A DNA stretch of 41,327 bases, taken from NCBI GenBank assembly GCA_024405155.1, contig JAKSPC010000019.1, forward strand, positions 1 to 41,327, read 5' to 3'. Positions within the stretch are counted from its first letter, which is position 1. Each line of letters starts with the position of its first letter. Positions 32,484 through 41,326 of this stretch are shown piece after piece. The position numbers and the translations under genes are program-made. This stretch comes from Lachnospiraceae bacterium. GTDB lineage: Bacteria; Bacillota; Clostridia; Lachnospirales; Lachnospiraceae. The notes below the pieces were generated by a model that was not told where the DNA came from, searched no databases, and worked only from the letters and a program-made list of their open reading frames with translations.

Positions 32484-34853
32484 ATGACAGACAGAAAGCA
32501 GAAAACGAAGAGAAGAGCGATTGCCGCGATCCTGGCGGCTTTTTTCGGTGTGCTTTCCGCATTCGTTTCCTTTGCCGGGGAGCCGGAACTTACCGTTACC
32601 TACGGGTATAAGAACATCGCCCGTTCCGGCATGCTCCTTCCCGTGGAAGTGAAGGTGGACGTGCCTTCGGAGACGCTTTCCGGCGGCTTTGCCGTGGTGG
32701 AGATCCCCGGAGGCTCCGGAAACATCAGCTTTACCGCTCCCGTGGAGATCATCTCCGGGACCGGCACCGTCCGGTTCGTGGTAACGATCCCCTACGGTCA
32801 TGCAGGCGCAGAGGGTACCGCGGACCGTCTGGTGGTCCACTTTTTAAATGAAGACGGCGAGGAACTTGCCGTAAAAGACGTTGCCGTGACCTACCGCGGC
32901 AGCGGGAAAGACGCGTTTCTGGGGCTGGTCTCCCTGGATCCCAGGGAACTTTCCTGGCTGGATCACATCAATCTCACCGAAGAGATCGCCACCCGTACGG
33001 CGGTGCTCTCCGTGGGAGATCTGCCGGACAGCGCGGCGGGGCTGAGCCAGCTGGACCTTATGGTGATCTCCGGCGTATCCGCCGGTGACATCCCGGAAAG
33101 CTCCCTGCGTGCAGTCTCGGAGTGGGTACGGGACGGCGGCACGCTGATCCTGGGGACAGGTGCCGCGGAAGACCCCTTCGGTATTCTTTCGGCAATTACC
33201 GGCTTTACCGCCGTGGGCCTTCCGGAGATCCGCGACGTGGACCTGGGCATGCAGTATTCCGTTTCCGGGCCTGACGGCGCGGTGCGGACGCTGGTGGTAC
33301 GCCAGGTGGAATGTCCGGACGCGGAAATTTTGTATGAAACGGAAGATCTGCCGGTGTGGAGCCGGCTGAATCTTGGCAGCGGCAGCATCCTGGTGACGGC
33401 CTATGACCTGTGTGACCTGAACGCTTTCGGCACGGAGCATCCGGATTACGCCGCAGATCTTTTTGCGGCGGCGCTGGGGCGGACCGGCCTCAGGGCACTG
33501 TCCCGCAGTACCCTGTCCGGCAGGGAGCGGCAGGAGAGCATTGCCGGACTTACCAATTACTTTACGGGAGGACTGAAGGACCGCATGGCCGTCTACGCGG
33601 TCATCGCCGTGTGGTATCTGGCCATTGCCGGCGGCGTACTGTATCTGTTCCTCAAGAAAAAAGGCCTGAGCCTGTACTATTCTCTGGGTGTCATCGCCTG
33701 CGCCATTATCGGCGGTTTCGTGATCTGGTTCGTCTCCGCAAAGACACGGATCGAAAAGCCCTACATCAATTACGCGGCCTGCGTGGAAACGAAAAACGGA
33801 GAGGCCGGCGCGGATACCACCCTGTTTCTGGACGTGCGCCGTCCGGATCTTATGCCCATTACCCTGTCCGCGCCCCAGGAAATGACCTTCCTTCCGGAAG
33901 ACGCTTCCGGAAACGTATCCATTTCCTGCGGAAAGACCAAGATGCTGGCCATCACCGGGCAGAAGCAGTTTGACAGGAACCTTTATACCGTAAGCGGCAG
34001 AGAGTACACGGAGACCGCGCCGCTTCAGCTGCTGGCGGAAGCCGGCGCCGACGGCGTCACGGTATCCGTCCGGAACGGTTCGGAAGAGACCCTGCATGAT
34101 GCCTTTGCCCTGTGTTACGACAGGATGTATCTGTTCGGCGACGTGGGACCGGGAGAAATGGCAAAGGCACAGGAAGTGCGGTACTGCCCCACGGCCATGT
34201 CCGCAGTGATCGCGGACCGGGTACTCTCCGACACAGCCCTTCCCGGAAGGGAGCAGAAGTCGGCGCTTCTTAGATACGTGCTGGAGAAAAAGTGCGGCGG
34301 TTATTTCGATACGGCGATCCTGTTTGCTTTCGCGGAAAACGCCCCCGGCCTTCTCACCGGTACCGGTTATGATCTGAACGGATCTTTGGTACGGGTATAC
34401 GACGCCGGGGACACGGCGGGTCTTGGCGGCGGTTTCCAAAAAAGCGTGCTGGCCCAGACGCCGGCAGTCATTTCAGGCAGCTACGACCCGGCGACCAACA
34501 CGGTTGCCAGCGGCGGGCAGACGGTGATCGAATATTACCTGGGATCGGAAGAAAAGATCGCGGGCCTTAAGATGCATCCCCTTTCCGGGGACATGGTCAC
34601 GGAGGACCTGGCTCCTTTTGCCGGGCAGATGGCCGTTTACAATTATCAGAAGAGCACCTACGAACCGGTGAGCACCGAAAAGACGGAGTACGGACCGGAC
34701 GAGATCGCGGCATGGCTTTCTCCGTCAAACAGCTGCCTCATCCGCTACACCCCGGGAGGAGACCCGGACAGCGGTGAACGGATGTTCCTGCCGGTGCCGG
34801 AGATCATTGCCGGAAACACGCCGGCGGCAGAAGAAGCGGGAGGGCCGGACTGA
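32484..34853 (+). CDS. Large exported membrane protein of an envelope ABC module
   Basis: The product is 789 residues from the ATG at 32484, giving a basic start and the signal-like AIAAILAAFFGVLSAFVSFAG. An ATG 45 bases earlier is possible. The N-terminal half looks beta-rich and exported, and includes DLMVISGVSAGDIPESSLRAV then EWVRDGGTLILGTG, a GATase-like fold also found in Gld-type and related ABC-associated proteins. Two membrane segments (about 380-430: YAVIAVWYLAIAGGVLYLF and SLGVIACAIIGGFVIWFV) precede a second exported domain. No specific family is recognised. Its stop overlaps the ABC ATPase start, so it acts with that transporter. Confidence 0.75.
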   Translation: MTDRKQKTKRRAIAAILAAFFGVLSAFVSFAGEPELTVTYGYKNIARSGMLLPVEVKVDVPSETLSGGFAVVEIPGGSGNISFTAPVEIISGTGTVRFVVTIPYGHAGAEGTADRLVVHFLNEDGEELAVKDVAVTYRGSGKDAFLGLVSLDPRELSWLDHINLTEEIATRTAVLSVGDLPDSAAGLSQLDLMVISGVSAGDIPESSLRAVSEWVRDGGTLILGTGAAEDPFGILSAITGFTAVGLPEIRDVDLGMQYSVSGPDGAVRTLVVRQVECPDAEILYETEDLPVWSRLNLGSGSILVTAYDLCDLNAFGTEHPDYAADLFAAALGRTGLRALSRSTLSGRERQESIAGLTNYFTGGLKDRMAVYAVIAVWYLAIAGGVLYLFLKKKGLSLYYSLGVIACAIIGGFVIWFVSAKTRIEKPYINYAACVETKNGEAGADTTLFLDVRRPDLMPITLSAPQEMTFLPEDASGNVSISCGKTKMLAITGQKQFDRNLYTVSGREYTETAPLQLLAEAGADGVTVSVRNGSEETLHDAFALCYDRMYLFGDVGPGEMAKAQEVRYCPTAMSAVIADRVLSDTALPGREQKSALLRYVLEKKCGGYFDTAILFAFAENAPGLLTGTGYDLNGSLVRVYDAGDTAGLGGGFQKSVLAQTPAVISGSYDPATNTVASGGQTVIEYYLGSEEKIAGLKMHPLSGDMVTEDLAPFAGQMAVYNYQKSTYEPVSTEKTEYGPDEIAAWLSPSNSCLIRYTPGGDPDSGERMFLPVPEIIAGNTPAAEEAGGPD

Positions 34854-35806
34854 TGCTGGAACTTCGTAACGTCACAAAGATCTACGGCACGGAACCGGCG
34901 CTGTCCGATCTATCCCTTACCATAGGGGACGGCGCGCTGTATGGTTTCGTGGGGCCCAACGGTGCCGGGAAGACCACGGCCATCCGCATCATGGCGGGGC
35001 TTCTGCACCCGGACGCGGGGGAGGTGCTGTTTGCGGGAAGACCCGTGGCAGGCGGCAGGGAGCTTATTAAGAATACCGGCTACATCCCGGACTCCCTGGG
35101 GATCTACCGGAACCTGAAAGTCAGCGAATACATGGAATTTTTCGCTTCCTGCGCAGGGCTGGAGGGGCTGGAGGCAAGGCGCCGCATTGAGGAACTGCTT
35201 TCCGACGTAGACCTTACGGACCGGGAAGACTATTTCGTGGAAGCCCTTTCCCGGGGCATGAAACAGCGGCTTTCCCTGGCCAGGGCACTGATCTCCGATC
35301 CGCCCATGCTCCTTATGGACGAACCCACGTCGGGCCTTGACCCCGGCACCCGCTATGAGTTCAAGAAACTGGTGAGCGGCCTTTCCGACAGAGGAAAGAC
35401 CATCGTCATTTCCTCCCACATCCTTTCGGATATCAGCGAGATCTGTTCCGACGTGGCCATCATCGACCAGGGAAAGATCGTGATCTCCGGCCGCTTAAGC
35501 GACGTTATGAACCGTGTGACGGCGGGAAACCCCATCGTCATCTCCGTGGACAGAGACGTGACGAAGGCCGTAAAACTGCTGAAGGAAGAGCCGCGGACAG
35601 AATCGGTGACCGTGCGGGGAAACGACATCCTCATATCGTTTTCCGGTTTTCCTGACGAAGAAGCGGTACTTCTCAAAAAACTGGTGGATGCGGGGATCCC
35701 CGTGCGCAGCTTTGCCAGACAGAAAGGTTCTCTGGAATCCATCTTCATGCAGCTTACCGGCGGGCACGACCGTCTGATCGCGTCCTCTGACGATTACAAT
35801 GAGTAG
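34853..35806 (+). CDS. ABC transporter ATP-binding protein
   Basis: The 317-residue ATPase has Walker A GPNGAGKTT, signature LSRGMKQRLSLARAL (LSRGM rather than LSGGQ, common in ABC-2 exporters), Walker B LLMDEPTSGLDP and switch histidine in ISSHILSD. The C-terminal extension of about 90 residues is typical of GldA/NatA-type ATPases that pair with ABC-2 permeases. It overlaps the upstream gene by three bases and the permease gene downstream by eight. The substrate is unknown. Confidence 0.92.
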   Translation: MLELRNVTKIYGTEPALSDLSLTIGDGALYGFVGPNGAGKTTAIRIMAGLLHPDAGEVLFAGRPVAGGRELIKNTGYIPDSLGIYRNLKVSEYMEFFASCAGLEGLEARRRIEELLSDVDLTDREDYFVEALSRGMKQRLSLARALISDPPMLLMDEPTSGLDPGTRYEFKKLVSGLSDRGKTIVISSHILSDISEICSDVAIIDQGKIVISGRLSDVMNRVTAGNPIVISVDRDVTKAVKLLKEEPRTESVTVRGNDILISFSGFPDEEAVLLKKLVDAGIPVRSFARQKGSLESIFMQLTGGHDRLIASSDDYNE

Positions 35807-36632
35807 AGCAAAAGGCATCATAAATCCCATAACGGCCAAGGAAGTCAAGGTGACGCTCCGGGGGCATTCCCTCCCGGTGCTGGTCATCGTGGTGAACCTG
35901 ATCCTTTTTCTGGCGGGATTGCTGGGCGTATACGGAAGGGCTTCCGGCATGGAGCTTTCCGGGCAGGCGGACTACCGTCAGTTTCTGTACGTCTACGCGG
36001 CCCTGGTGGGGATCCTTTCCGTCATCGTGCTCATCCTGGGCTGCAGCATTGCCTCGGGAAGCATTTCCGGCGAGCGGGAGACCGGCACCTATGACCTTCT
36101 GAAAAGCGCGGGGCTGTCGCCTCTGGCCATCGCCGGCGGAAAACTGTTTTCCGCGGCTCACATTTCCCTTTCTGTGATCGCCTCCGCGTTCCCGGCACTG
36201 CTTATCCCGCTGGTATTCGGCGGACCGGGTCTCATGGAAGTGTTTCAGATCATCGGAGCGCTGGTCCCGCTGGCGCTGTTTTCCATCACGGTGGGGCTGT
36301 ATTTCAGTTCCGTCCTGCATTCCACGGTGGCGGCCGCGGCGGTATCCGCAGGAACGGTGTTTGCCTTTGCCGCCGTTCCCGTACTGCTTGTTATGTTTGT
36401 CTGGCCGGCAGCCGGCAACGCATACCTGATGCTGGCGGATCCCCTGACACCGGTGGCGTCCCTGGTACTTAAGCAGATCGGAGAGGGCAGCCTGGTGACG
36501 GAAGCCTTCGCCCGTATGGGCATCGCCCCCGCCTCTTTCCTGTCCCGCAGCCTGACGGCACTGTCCTTTGCCGTCCAGGCCGCGATTTCGCTCTTGTTTT
36601 TTATCTTATCAGTAGGTAAGATATCCGAGTGA
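35799..36632 (+). CDS. ABC-2 type transporter permease
   Basis: The 277-residue membrane protein has about six hydrophobic segments. The N-terminal ITAKEVKVTLRGHSLPVLVIVVNLILFLAGLLGVYG and the cytoplasmic loop ISGERETGTYDLLKSAGLSPLAIAGGKLFSA are characteristic of GldF/ABC-2 permeases. The loop after the second segment contacts the ATPase. It completes a three-gene module with 32484 and 34853, likely an envelope-linked exporter. It lies seven bases before murG. Confidence 0.88.
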   Translation: MSRAKGIINPITAKEVKVTLRGHSLPVLVIVVNLILFLAGLLGVYGRASGMELSGQADYRQFLYVYAALVGILSVIVLILGCSIASGSISGERETGTYDLLKSAGLSPLAIAGGKLFSAAHISLSVIASAFPALLIPLVFGGPGLMEVFQIIGALVPLALFSITVGLYFSSVLHSTVAAAAVSAGTVFAFAAVPVLLVMFVWPAAGNAYLMLADPLTPVASLVLKQIGEGSLVTEAFARMGIAPASFLSRSLTALSFAVQAAISLLFFILSVGKISE

Positions 36633-36639
36633 GGCACTT

Positions 36640-37725
36640 ATGAAAACTGACAAAACGAAAAAAAAGATCATTCTCACGGGCGGCGGTACCGCCGGCCACG
36701 TGACCCCCAACATGGCGCTCCTGCCAAAGCTTCGTGACGATGGCTGGGAGATCCTCTATATCGGTTCCAAAACGGGGATCGAAAAAGACATCTGTGAAAA
36801 GAACGGTGTGGACTACGTTGGCATCTCCTCCGGCAAACTGCGCCGGTACATAGATCCCAAAAACCTGTCCGACCCCTTCCGCGTGATCAAAGGCTACGCG
36901 GAGGCGTCCTCTGTCATCAGAAAATTCAGACCCGACGTGGTATTCTCCAAGGGCGGCTTCGTGGCTGTTCCCGTGGTGGCGGCAGCGGCGGCTCACGGCG
37001 TTCCCGTGATCTCCCATGAATCCGACATGACCCCGGGCCTGGCAAACCGCCTGGCAGCTCCCTTCTCAAAAAAGATCTGCTGCAACTTCCCGGAAACGGC
37101 AGAGCTTCTGCCGAAGGGAAAAGGCGTGGTGTCCGGCAGTCCCATCCGGACAGCTTTACTTGAGGGAAGCCGGGAGGAAGGCCTGAGGCTTGCCGGTTTT
37201 GACGGAAAGAAGCCCGTGATCCTGGTGATCGGCGGCTCCCTGGGTGCGCAGTGCATCAATGCATGCATCCGCTCCATCCTGGACCGGTTGCTGAAAACCT
37301 ATGACATCATCCACATCTGCGGCAAGGGAAACCTGGCGGAAGACCTTTCCGACCGGAAAGGCTACCGGCAGTACACCTTCGTGAATGACGAACTGCCGCA
37401 CCTTTTTGCAGCGGCCGATCTGTTCGTATCCCGCGCCGGCGCCAACGCCATATGCGAGATCCTGGCCATGCAGAAGCCCAATCTGCTCATTCCCCTTTCC
37501 CTGGCAGCCAGCCGTGGGGACCAGATACTGAACGCCCGTTCCTTCGAGAAACAGGGATTCTCCAGGGTCCTCATGGAAGAGGAAATGACGGAAGAAACGC
37601 TTTTGCAGTCCATCAACGGGCTTTTCGCGGACAGGGAGACCTACGTGGAAGCCATGAAAAGATCACAGATGAACGACGGTGTGAAAGTGATCACCGGCCT
37701 CATCGGAGAGATCAGCGGAAAGTAA
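36640..37725 (+). CDS. murG: UDP-GlcNAc:lipid I N-acetylglucosaminyltransferase
   Basis: It converts lipid I to lipid II at the cytoplasmic membrane face in peptidoglycan synthesis. The 361 residues show GGGTAGHVTPNMALLPKL at the N-terminus, SKGGFVAVPVVAAA, HESDMTPGLANRL, the nucleotide-binding VIGGSLGAQCINACI and SRAGANAICEILAMQKPNLLIPL. All are intact. GAGG precedes the ATG. It lies outside a dcw cluster, which is unusual for cocci and bacilli but common in Lachnospiraceae. It follows an envelope ABC module and precedes the ECF genes. Confidence 0.96.
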   Translation: MKTDKTKKKIILTGGGTAGHVTPNMALLPKLRDDGWEILYIGSKTGIEKDICEKNGVDYVGISSGKLRRYIDPKNLSDPFRVIKGYAEASSVIRKFRPDVVFSKGGFVAVPVVAAAAAHGVPVISHESDMTPGLANRLAAPFSKKICCNFPETAELLPKGKGVVSGSPIRTALLEGSREEGLRLAGFDGKKPVILVIGGSLGAQCINACIRSILDRLLKTYDIIHICGKGNLAEDLSDRKGYRQYTFVNDELPHLFAAADLFVSRAGANAICEILAMQKPNLLIPLSLAASRGDQILNARSFEKQGFSRVLMEEEMTEETLLQSINGLFADRETYVEAMKRSQMNDGVKVITGLIGEISGK

Positions 37726-37728
37726 CAA

Positions 37729-38580
37729 ATGAACATCATCGAAGCCATCAAACTGAATTTTGACTATGTGAACCGTGAGGAGAGCGACGGCACCGAAACG
37801 GTGGTCCACGCCCTTTCCGACCTGGATCTTACCATAGAAAAGGGCTCTTTCGTGTGCATCCTGGGCCACAACGGTTCGGGAAAAAGCACCTTTGCCCGTC
37901 TCATCAACGGTCTCAACCTTCCCACGGAGGGGACCATCCTGGTAAGCGGCATGGATACGAAGGAGGAGGAAAAGCTCCTTGCCATCCGTGAGACCGCCGG
38001 CATGGTCTTCCAGAATCCGGACAACCAGATCATTGCCAACGTGGTGGAAGAGGACGTGGCTTTCGGCCCGGAAAACATGGGCGTGCCCCAGGCGGAACTG
38101 GAGACGCGGGTGACGAAGGCTCTGGAAAACGTATCCATGACCGCCTACCGCTACCGTTCCCCCAACCGCCTGTCCGGCGGCCAGAAGCAGCGGGTAGCCA
38201 TTGCCGGCGTCATGGCCATGAAGCCGGAGTGCATCGTGCTGGATGAACCCACCGCCATGCTGGATCCCACGGGGCGGGAAGATGTTTTAAAGACCGTGCA
38301 TGAGCTGAACAGACAGGACGGCATCACCATCGTGCTCATCACCCACTACATGGAAGAAGCGGTGGACGCGGACCGGGTCATCGTCATGGATCACGGCAGG
38401 GTGGCCATGGACGGCACCCCGGTGGAGATCTTCGGCAGAGTGGAGGAACTCAAGAAACTGTCCCTTTCCGTGCCGGTCATGACGGAACTTGCCTTTGAAT
38501 TAAAGAAAGCAGGACTTTCCATTCCCGAGGGTGTACTCAGGGAGGAAGAACTGGTGGAAGCGATCCTTAAGAACAGATAA
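37729..38580 (+). CDS. ecfA1: ECF transporter ATPase A1
   Basis: One of two ATPases of the energy-coupling-factor module that powers vitamin and metal uptake through exchangeable S proteins. The 283 residues have Walker A GHNGSGKSTFARL, the Q-loop in VFQNPDNQIIANVVEEDVAFGPENMG, signature LSGGQKQRVAIAGVMA, Walker B IVLDEPTAMLDP, and the switch histidine in ITHYMEEA. The ATG follows GGAAAG three bases after the murG stop. Assigned A1 by order and by its IIANVVEEDVAFGPEN segment. Confidence 0.93.
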   Translation: MNIIEAIKLNFDYVNREESDGTETVVHALSDLDLTIEKGSFVCILGHNGSGKSTFARLINGLNLPTEGTILVSGMDTKEEEKLLAIRETAGMVFQNPDNQIIANVVEEDVAFGPENMGVPQAELETRVTKALENVSMTAYRYRSPNRLSGGQKQRVAIAGVMAMKPECIVLDEPTAMLDPTGREDVLKTVHELNRQDGITIVLITHYMEEAVDADRVIVMDHGRVAMDGTPVEIFGRVEELKKLSLSVPVMTELAFELKKAGLSIPEGVLREEELVEAILKNR

Positions 38581-38591
38581 GTAACTTTAGC

Positions 38592-39380
38592 ATGCGTGAA
38601 ATAACACTTGGACAATATTATCCGGCCGATTCGGTGCTGCACCGGCTCGACCCCAGAACGAAACTGGCGGGTACGCTCGTTTTCCTGATCTCTCTTTTCA
38701 TTGCGAAGGGATTTCCGGGATATGCGGTCGCCACCGTATTTCTTGCTGCCGTGATCATTATGAGCAAGGTCCCCCTTTCCTTTATCGTAAGGGGATTGAA
38801 AGCCATCGTGATCCTGCTTCTGATCTCGGTATCCTTTAACATCTTCCTCACCGACGGAACGCCCATCTTTACCCTGGGGCCCTTAAAGGCGACCAGAGAA
38901 GGCCTGAACCTGGCACTTTTCATGGGAGTCCGCCTGATCTACCTGGTGATCGGTTCCAGCATCCTCACCCTCACCACCACGCCCAACCAGCTGACGGACG
39001 GTCTGGAAAAAAGCCTGGGATTCTTAAAGAAGATCGGTGTGCCGGTCCACGAGATCGCCATGATGATGAGCATCGCCCTTCGGTTCATTCCCATCCTCAC
39101 GGAGGAAACGGACAAGATCATGAAGGCACAGATGGCCCGCGGCGCGGATTTCGAAAGCGGCGGCATCATAAAGAAGGCAAAAGCCATGATCCCGCTTCTG
39201 GTCCCGCTGTTCATCTCGGCATTCCGGAGAGCCGGTGATCTGGCCATGGCCATGGAAGCAAGATGCTACCACGGCGGCGAGGGCCGCACAAAGCTCCGTC
39301 CGCTGCACTACGAACGCCGCGACGTGATCGCGTACATCATCCTGGCAGTATATTTTGTGTTAATGATAATTATGAAGTAA
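38592..39380 (+). CDS. ecfT: ECF transporter transmembrane coupling protein
   Basis: This is the membrane scaffold that links the two ATPases to the S subunit. The 262-residue protein has about five membrane helices and long cytoplasmic coupling helices. These carry two Ala-Arg-Gly-type signatures, QMARGADFESGG and MAMEARCYHGGEGRTKL. The N-terminal LGQYYPADSVLHRLDPRTKLAGTL is characteristic. The ribosome site is weak. It is followed by a palindromic element rather than by truA. Confidence 0.93.
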   Translation: MREITLGQYYPADSVLHRLDPRTKLAGTLVFLISLFIAKGFPGYAVATVFLAAVIIMSKVPLSFIVRGLKAIVILLLISVSFNIFLTDGTPIFTLGPLKATREGLNLALFMGVRLIYLVIGSSILTLTTTPNQLTDGLEKSLGFLKKIGVPVHEIAMMMSIALRFIPILTEETDKIMKAQMARGADFESGGIIKKAKAMIPLLVPLFISAFRRAGDLAMAMEARCYHGGEGRTKLRPLHYERRDVIAYIILAVYFVLMIIMK

Positions 39381-39381
39381 G

Positions 39382-39564
39382 CGCAGTGTGCGGAGGCATA
39401 CCTGCCGCACTGCTGCTCCATTTTTCGATTTTCTAAGTTTTTCTGCGCCCCCGCAGAGGGTGCCAATCGCTTCGCTCAAGGACCTCTGCTTTACGGGCTC
39501 GAAAAACTTGAAAATCTGAAAAGCCTCCGCAATGTGCTTGCATTTATGCCTCTGCACACTGCAC
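39382..39564 (-). repeat. Intergenic palindromic element (ecfT-ecfA2), inverted copy
   Basis: It reads in the opposite orientation to the other copies. The arms GCAGTGTGCGGAGGCATA and TATGCCTCTGCACACTGC (right end near 39564) pair at 17-18 positions. On the minus strand the motifs are ATTGCGGAGG (about 39536-39527) and TGGAGCAGCAG near 39420, a variant of GGAGCAACCAG. The inner core of about 100 bases matches the 18915 and 29683 copies. It begins one base after the ecfT stop. Confidence 0.8.
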
Positions 39565-39579
39565 GAATCTCTTACAATT

Positions 39580-40428
39580 ATGATAGAAGCAAAGAATCTT
39601 ACACATGTATATAACGAAGGCACCGCCATGGAATCCCACGCCTTTGAAGACGTCAGCTTCCGGATCGGCCGCGGCGAATTCATCGGCGTCATCGGCCACA
39701 CCGGCAGCGGCAAATCCACGCTGATCCAGCATCTGAACGGGCTCTTAAAGCCCACCGGCGGCACGGTGTACTATGACGGCGAGGATATTTTCAAAAAAGG
39801 TTACGACCTTCGGAAGCTCCGCTCCAAAGTGGGCATGGTGTTCCAGTATCCGGAATACCAGCTCTTTGAGGAAACGGTGCTTCGGGACGTGATGTTTGGC
39901 CCCATGAACATGGGCGCCGCGGAAGAAGAAGCGAAAGAAGCCGCAAAACGGGCCCTTACCCTTGCCGGCGTGGGAGAAGAGTTCTGGGAGCACAGCCCCT
40001 TCGAACTTTCCGGCGGGCAGAAGCGCCGCGTAGCCATTGCCGGCGTGCTTTCCATGGATCCGGAAGTGCTTGTTCTGGATGAGCCGGCAGCAGGGCTGGA
40101 TCCCGCAGGCCGGGAAGACATCCTGAATACCGTAGCGGCATTGGGAAAGAAAAAGAATATCACCATCCTTCTGGTGAGCCATTCCATGGATGACGTGGCA
40201 CAGTACGCGGACCGTATCATGGTGCTTTCCAAAGGAAAACTCGTTTTCTTCGATACACCGGAGGAAGTGTTCTCCCATGTGGAGGAACTGGAAGAGATCG
40301 GCCTTTCCGCGCCCCAGATCACCTATCTCATGCGTGACCTGGCGGCGGCAGGCCTGCCCGTAGACGTAAACGCCAATACGGTGGAAGAAGCCAGAGAAAC
40401 GATCTTAAAGGCGCTTGGGAAAAAATGA
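39580..40428 (+). CDS. ecfA2: ECF transporter ATPase A2
   Basis: The second ATPase of the ECF module, at 282 residues from the ATG at 39580 (MIEAKNLTHVYNEGTAMESHAFEDVSF). Walker A GHTGSGKSTLIQHLNGLLKP, Q-loop VFQYPEYQLFEETVLRDVMFGP, signature LSGGQKRRVAIAGVLSMDP, Walker B LVLDEPAAGLDP and LVSHSMDDVA are all present. The preceding 15 bases (GAATCTCTTACAATT) contain no Shine-Dalgarno, and just before them lies the palindromic element. An upstream in-frame ATG at 39532 lies inside that element and has no ribosome site either. Its stop overlaps the truA start. Confidence 0.93.
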   Translation: MIEAKNLTHVYNEGTAMESHAFEDVSFRIGRGEFIGVIGHTGSGKSTLIQHLNGLLKPTGGTVYYDGEDIFKKGYDLRKLRSKVGMVFQYPEYQLFEETVLRDVMFGPMNMGAAEEEAKEAAKRALTLAGVGEEFWEHSPFELSGGQKRRVAIAGVLSMDPEVLVLDEPAAGLDPAGREDILNTVAALGKKKNITILLVSHSMDDVAQYADRIMVLSKGKLVFFDTPEEVFSHVEELEEIGLSAPQITYLMRDLAAAGLPVDVNANTVEEARETILKALGKK

Positions 40429-41213
40429 CGAGGATCCTTCTCACAATCGCATATGACGGGACGGACTTCTGCGGCTTTCAGCTGCAGCCGGGACTGCGCA
40501 GCGTGGAGGGCGAACTGAACGCCGCCATCACGAAGCTTACCGGTGAGGAAATGACGGTCATCGGGGCCAGCCGCACGGACTCCGGGGTGCATGCCCTGGG
40601 AAATGCCGCCGTGTTCGATACGGAATCCTCCATCCCGCCGGAACGTTTCGCCAATGCTTTAAACACGGTGCTGCCGGATGACGTACGCGCCGTGGCAAGC
40701 CGTGAAGTGGCGCCGGACTGGCATCCCCGTCATCAGAACTGTGAAAAAACGTATATCTACCGCGTGGACTGCGGCTACGTGCCCAGCCCCATGGATTCCC
40801 GATATGCCATGCATTTCCCGCGGAACCTGGACGTGACCCGCATGCAGGAAGCGGCCGTAAGGTTTCTGGGAGAGCATGACTTCACCAGCTTTTCCAATCC
40901 CAAAAGTCAGGTGCTCATGGCGGGCGGCAGTCCGGTGCGCACCATCACGGGGATCCGGGTAAAGCAGGAAAACACTTTCGGAAGCAATGAGGGGAGCGAC
41001 GGCCGTTTCGGCGAGCTCGTCACCATCGAAGTCACCGGCACCGGCTTTTTGTACAACATGGTACGCATCATGGCGGGAACGCTTCTGGACGTTGGCACCG
41101 GCCGCTTCACCGCCGATGACGTCACTGCCATGCTGGAAGCAAAAGACCGTACCAAAGCCGGCATGACCGCCGAAGCCAAAGGACTTTGCCTGAAAGAGAT
41201 CCGGTGGCAGTAA
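40425..41213 (+). CDS. truA: tRNA pseudouridine(38-40) synthase
   Basis: It isomerises uridines 38-40 in the tRNA anticodon stem. The 262 residues carry the catalytic aspartate in GASRTDSGVHALG, with LTIAYDGTDFCGFQLQPG at the N-terminus, CEKTYIYRVDCG, and the C-terminal GTGFLYNMVRIMAGTLLDVGTG. The start overlaps the ecfA2 stop (ATGA). An ECF-truA linkage is common in Firmicutes, where rplM-rpsI often follow; the window ends first. Confidence 0.96.
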   Translation: MTRILLTIAYDGTDFCGFQLQPGLRSVEGELNAAITKLTGEEMTVIGASRTDSGVHALGNAAVFDTESSIPPERFANALNTVLPDDVRAVASREVAPDWHPRHQNCEKTYIYRVDCGYVPSPMDSRYAMHFPRNLDVTRMQEAAVRFLGEHDFTSFSNPKSQVLMAGGSPVRTITGIRVKQENTFGSNEGSDGRFGELVTIEVTGTGFLYNMVRIMAGTLLDVGTGRFTADDVTAMLEAKDRTKAGMTAEAKGLCLKEIRWQ

Positions 41214-41286
41214 TTACAAACACAGGAAGCTCTGGCATGCACCGGCGTCTCCATGCCGAAACTGCTTATAGATGGTGACTTGAAAA

Positions 41287-41326
41287 AGTAAGTTCCACTT
41301 TGCAGGAGTAAGTTCCATCTTGTAGG
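41287..41326 (+). repeat. Two tandem 20-bp repeats at the window edge
   Basis: AGTAAGTTCCACTTTGCAGG (41287-41306) and AGTAAGTTCCATCTTGTAGG (41307-41326) agree at 17 of 20 positions. The array may continue outside the window. Short tandem repeats of this size occur at the ends of some insertion sequences, for example IS21-type, but no transposase is visible here. Confidence 0.5.
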
